Shown: one piece after another, positions 60,882 through 64,000 of the stretch
Numbering within the stretch: the stretch's first letter is position 1
Layout of the letters: each line of letters opens with the position of its first letter
Assembly (NCBI RefSeq): GCF_020520425.1
Contig: NC_079489.1
Coordinates: 20,298,001 to 20,362,000 of the forward strand
Length of the DNA: 64,000 bases
Origin: Spinacia oleracea
Taxonomy: Eukaryota; Streptophyta; Magnoliopsida; Caryophyllales; Amaranthaceae
Reading direction: 5' to 3'
Translations under genes and position numbers: made by a program
The notes under the pieces: generated by a model
What the model saw: the letters and a program-made list of their open reading frames with translations, nothing else
Told to the model about the DNA's origin: nothing
Database searches by the model: none

Positions 60882-61137
60882 CTACCTCCGTTCCTTAATG
60901 TTCTTTACGCTTACTATTTGCACGAACTCTAATGCAATATTTAACCACTTATATATCCATTTCCGTATGTGAAAAAATTATTAAAATTTAATATTTTGAA
61001 AATACATAACGAGACCAATCTAACAAGATCTTAAATGATAACATTTTGATGTATATAACAATGAGAATCTACGGTCAAAGTTTTCATACTTGGGACACAT
61101 ATTCCAAAGCGTAAAGAACATTAAGGAACGGAGGTAG
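60882..61137. mobile_element. Stowaway MITE with long perfect inverted ends
   Basis: 256 bases with perfect 29-base inverted ends that begin CTACCTCCGTTCCTTAATG and continue into TTCTTTACGC; TA duplications at 60880-60881 and 61138-61139. The perfect ends suggest a recent insertion. It sits within a TA-rich microsatellite, the preferred target of this superfamily. Confidence 0.9.
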
Positions 61138-61139
61138 TA

Positions 61140-61307
<168 letters not shown>

Positions 61308-61676
61308 TTATTATTATTATTGTTGTTGTTATTTCTTTTTTTATTGGAGGGGTGAATATCAAAGGGCAAAAACGTATTTTCCTGTAATAAATGTTGGTAT
61401 TTTAAGAAATAAGTCAAAAATCCCTTATTTATTTCCCTACTCTATACGGAGTATTACTTACCAAACGTCAAATAAAGGAATCTTACGTATGTGATTCCTT
61501 TCCCATAATATACCAAACAACTAAAAATGGTAATAGTTAACGTTACTTTTTCCCCTTCTTATTTGTTTCCATTCCATTCCCTTTCCGACATTTATACCAA
61601 ACAAGCCCTAAAAGAAAATGGGAAAAACATTTAGAAATGGAGGGAGTAGTGAGTTATTTAAACTTTTTCGAACTAA

Positions 61677-62076
61677 GGGCGTGTTCGGCGGTAGCGTTTG
61701 AGGTAGTGGGTAGCGTTTTGACCTAATCAAGACGCTACTTGTAAAATTTGTAAGTGTTTGGTAAAGTAGCGATTTAGGTAGCGGTTAGCGGTTGAGGTAG
61801 CGGTTGGGCAGCTTTTGTCAAACGTTAAAATTAGTAGCGTTTAAGGTAGCGGGTAGCGTTTGACAAGTTTATAACAAAGTTTTAAATAATATTCTTGCTT
61901 TTATTTTTATTTTTATAATATCAACCGTTACTTTTACCGAACACTCATATTAGTTACCGCTACTTCAACATCTAACCGTTACCCGCTACTATTCACCGTT
62001 ACTCGCTACTTTAACCGCTACCCGCTACTCAACCGCTAACCGCTACCCGCTACCGCTAATTTTGCCGAACAGGGCC
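61677..62076. mobile_element. Tourist-like MITE rich in CCGCTAC repeats
   Basis: Ends GGGCGTGTTCGGC and GCCGAACAGGGCC are inverted (11 of 13 matching), flanked by TAA at 61674-61676 and 62077-62079. 400 bases. Subterminal regions consist of many copies of GGTAGCGGTTA-type motifs on the left and their complements on the right, so the element can fold on itself almost completely. Confidence 0.8.
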
Positions 62077-62079
62077 TAA

Positions 62080-63146
62080 ACGTGTTAAAATGAAAGATAA
62101 TTATGTGATTTGTATCCAATATTACCCATCAAATTAAGTGGTACATTTCCAAAATCATGTACTCGGTGTATGTTTAATTATAAGGGTTCCCGTTAAAAAA
62201 TATATACGGAGTATATATTTTAGGAGGAAGTATATATATACAAAAGATCTTGTGCGCACAAGGTGTACAATAAATTTATTGTACACCAAAATAACTTTTA
62301 CGTAGTTTTTGTAACTTTTACTATATTTTGATTAACTTTTATATTATAACAAAAAAGGTTGATAGATAAACATTTTAAACCGTTAAATAACTAACTTTAT
62401 ACATTATTAGTGATTTTGATGAAATATTTTTTATAAAAATGAAAAAAAAATGTAACTAAAATTTTTATAACTTTTACATATATAAAGGTAACTTTTAAGT
62501 ATTTTAAGTTAACTTTAATTTCGGTGTACAATATTTATTGTACACCACTTGTAAATAAGAATTTGTGATATCTATAAGGGTTAAAAGCAAGTCGACATTA
62601 ACTTTAGGAGGAAGTAATACATTGAGAAATCTTAATTTGAAAGCCAGAAACATAAAATTGGAAAGCAATTATGAATTACTTCGTCTTTTTTTTTTCTTTT
62701 CAAAATCAAGTGTTTTCAAATCCTAAGCTAATTGTTAAATTAGCCTGTCATGTCACATAACATTCCAAGATGTTTTCTTTCCTAGCTAGTTTATGTCTCA
62801 ATCGTTAGCTATTAGCTTGTTATTTAATTTAGTCATACTTGTACTCAATGTTTTAAATTCAATATTATTTAGTGAAAGCTTGGCTAAGCTAATTTCTTAT
62901 TTCAACTCCAATGGTCAAGCTAGTAGGTTGAGATTTCTAGAAATTGCAAGCAAGTCCCTAACTATAAGCATTGGTGTGCTCTTGTGCTTGGAAAAATGTT
63001 GTGCGATTTAAGTAATAACTAAAATAAAATTAAAATTAAATGTTTAATTGTAAAGTGGACCCATTTAAATATCATGCTAGTTTGATAAATCTTTAATTAG
63101 CCGCGTTCGCTAATGCATATTCAATTATTCCTGCTAATATACAGAA
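62080..63146. other. Spacer with one MITE, no gene recognised
   Basis: Apart from MITE copy B at 62241-62565 I see only AT-rich sequence. The open frame at 62793-63011 has no recognisable motif. Confidence 0.5.
62241..62565. mobile_element. MITE copy B (terminal palindrome family)
   Basis: Left end: CTTGTGCGCACAAG followed by a palindrome GTGTACAATAAATTTATTG and its closing ACAC. Right end: the related palindrome GTGTACAATATTTATTGTAC, then CACTTGTAAATAAGAATTTG. It shares its interior with 23589-23875. Non-coding, about 325 bases. Confidence 0.65.
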
Positions 63147-63693
63147 CTAGTATTCTATGCACGCAATGCGTGCAGATATTTTTAAAAATCTGATTTGATA
63201 TATACGCAACTATGTTCGAACGTTTTATAATTTTTTTTAACAATTTTTATTAGTGCATTATCAATACCTTATGTGGACACTTAAGTGCTAAGTTATTAAA
63301 CTAAAGTTTGATCATAATGAACTAAAATATTGTGTTTTTTACTTGTTCATTTTTTTGCGTTTTTTTGCCGCAAAGTGCTTAAGAGTAAGACTAAGTTTAA
63401 TTTTGTAATAAAAAAAATGTAAGATTGAAGGTATGAATTCCAATTTTTTTTAACTGCCTTATCTAATTGCTTTCATGTTTGCTATAGGAATTAAATTAAA
63501 TTGTTGTTGACTTTCGGTTGTCACGTGCATTGAAATTTTGTTTTCTACAATATGAGTTAAATTATCAGTTTTTTAGAATTATTATAATTAAATTAAATTA
63601 AAACTTATTAAGGGTATTATAGTCTATTCCATAAGGGGACACCAAAAGGTCATTTACTAAAATGACCTCATGAATTCCCTTGTAAAATAGAGA
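63147..63693 (-). mobile_element. Non-autonomous Helitron
   Basis: On the minus strand it starts TCTCTATTTTACAAGGG at 63693 and ends with hairpin GCACGCATTGCGTGC, then ATAGAATACTAG at 63147, inserted between host A and T. 547 bases, no helicase gene. Confidence 0.75.
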
Positions 63694-64000
63694 TATATAT
63701 CTTATATGCACTCGATGCATGTGAAATTATTAAAAACTTAAAATTGTATTTTTACTTAATATTGATGTATGGGCGTAAGCAAAGATCTTGTACATACTAC
63801 GTGCAACTATATTCTTATAGTCTTTTCTACACAATCATATCTTACCATTATTATGGAAAATAAATGCCATAATAGTTTCCTAATTTTATACAAAGTCAAA
63901 GATCTCCAAATATTAGACCATTAAATTTACACATATGGGGATTAGCCCATAATGCTGGCAACAAAAAACTTCCTGATTTGTTATTGATTTTTAGTTTTTA
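63694..64000. other. Edge of window, possible further Helitron end
   Basis: GCACTCGATGCATGTG at about 63708-63723 resembles a decayed Helitron terminal hairpin. Nothing else recognisable before the window ends. Confidence 0.3.

Noticed and set aside
62793-63011. 72-codon open frame
   Set aside because: No recognisable domain, AT-rich, no splice or promoter context; likely chance.

Overview
This is a stretch of plant nuclear DNA, most likely from a eudicot. It is AT-rich, its genes have many GT-AG introns, and it carries plant-specific gene families (MLO, plant-type WNK kinase, PLS-type PPR fragment) and plant transposon types (Stowaway and Tourist MITEs, Helitrons, long-TIR MULEs, tRNA-derived SINEs, Ty1/copia). 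The repeat style would fit Caryophyllales/Amaranthaceae, but that is an impression and not a demonstrated placement.

Layout. 1-11.3 kb is repeat-rich: LTR fragments, a 2.3-kb Harbinger-like element with TTA duplications (2685-4963) that holds a fold-back, a solo LTR with an ACATC duplication (9359-9853), and a few exon-like pieces on the minus strand that I could not identify. 11.3-19.2 kb holds a complete 13-exon Rab GDP-dissociation inhibitor gene (444 aa, + strand). 20.0-25.1 kb holds a complete 14-exon MLO-family membrane protein (498 aa, - strand). 25.9-28.3 kb holds a complete 5-exon CDC20 APC/C activator (453 aa, - strand). 28.7-32.0 kb is a transposon cluster: a palindromic minisatellite, two Helitrons and a non-autonomous MULE. 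A cloverleaf-forming tRNA-like gene lies at 32.86 kb. 34.3-35.6 kb is an intronless, divergent WNK-like kinase (455 aa, - strand). 36.1-41.3 kb is a young Ty1/copia element with an ATTAT target duplication. 42.2 kb has tRNA-Gly(GCC). 42.8-43.8 kb is a Pack-MULE-like element carrying a PPR gene fragment, followed by a short SINE. 44.4-58.2 kb holds a complete 11-exon TRM7/FTSJ1-type tRNA 2'-O-methyltransferase (318 aa, + strand), its introns swollen by a MULE, MITEs and a SINE. 58.5-64 kb is a deep nest of MITEs, Helitrons and AT microsatellites.

The four conserved host genes are unrelated housekeeping or regulatory genes (vesicle traffic, membrane signalling, cell cycle, tRNA modification). 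Exon phases were followed across every junction and give open reading frames of the expected family lengths. I see no gene cluster acting as one system. The unusual content is in the mobile elements, the tRNA-like gene with an eight-base anticodon loop, the WNK-like gene without introns, and the captured PPR fragment.
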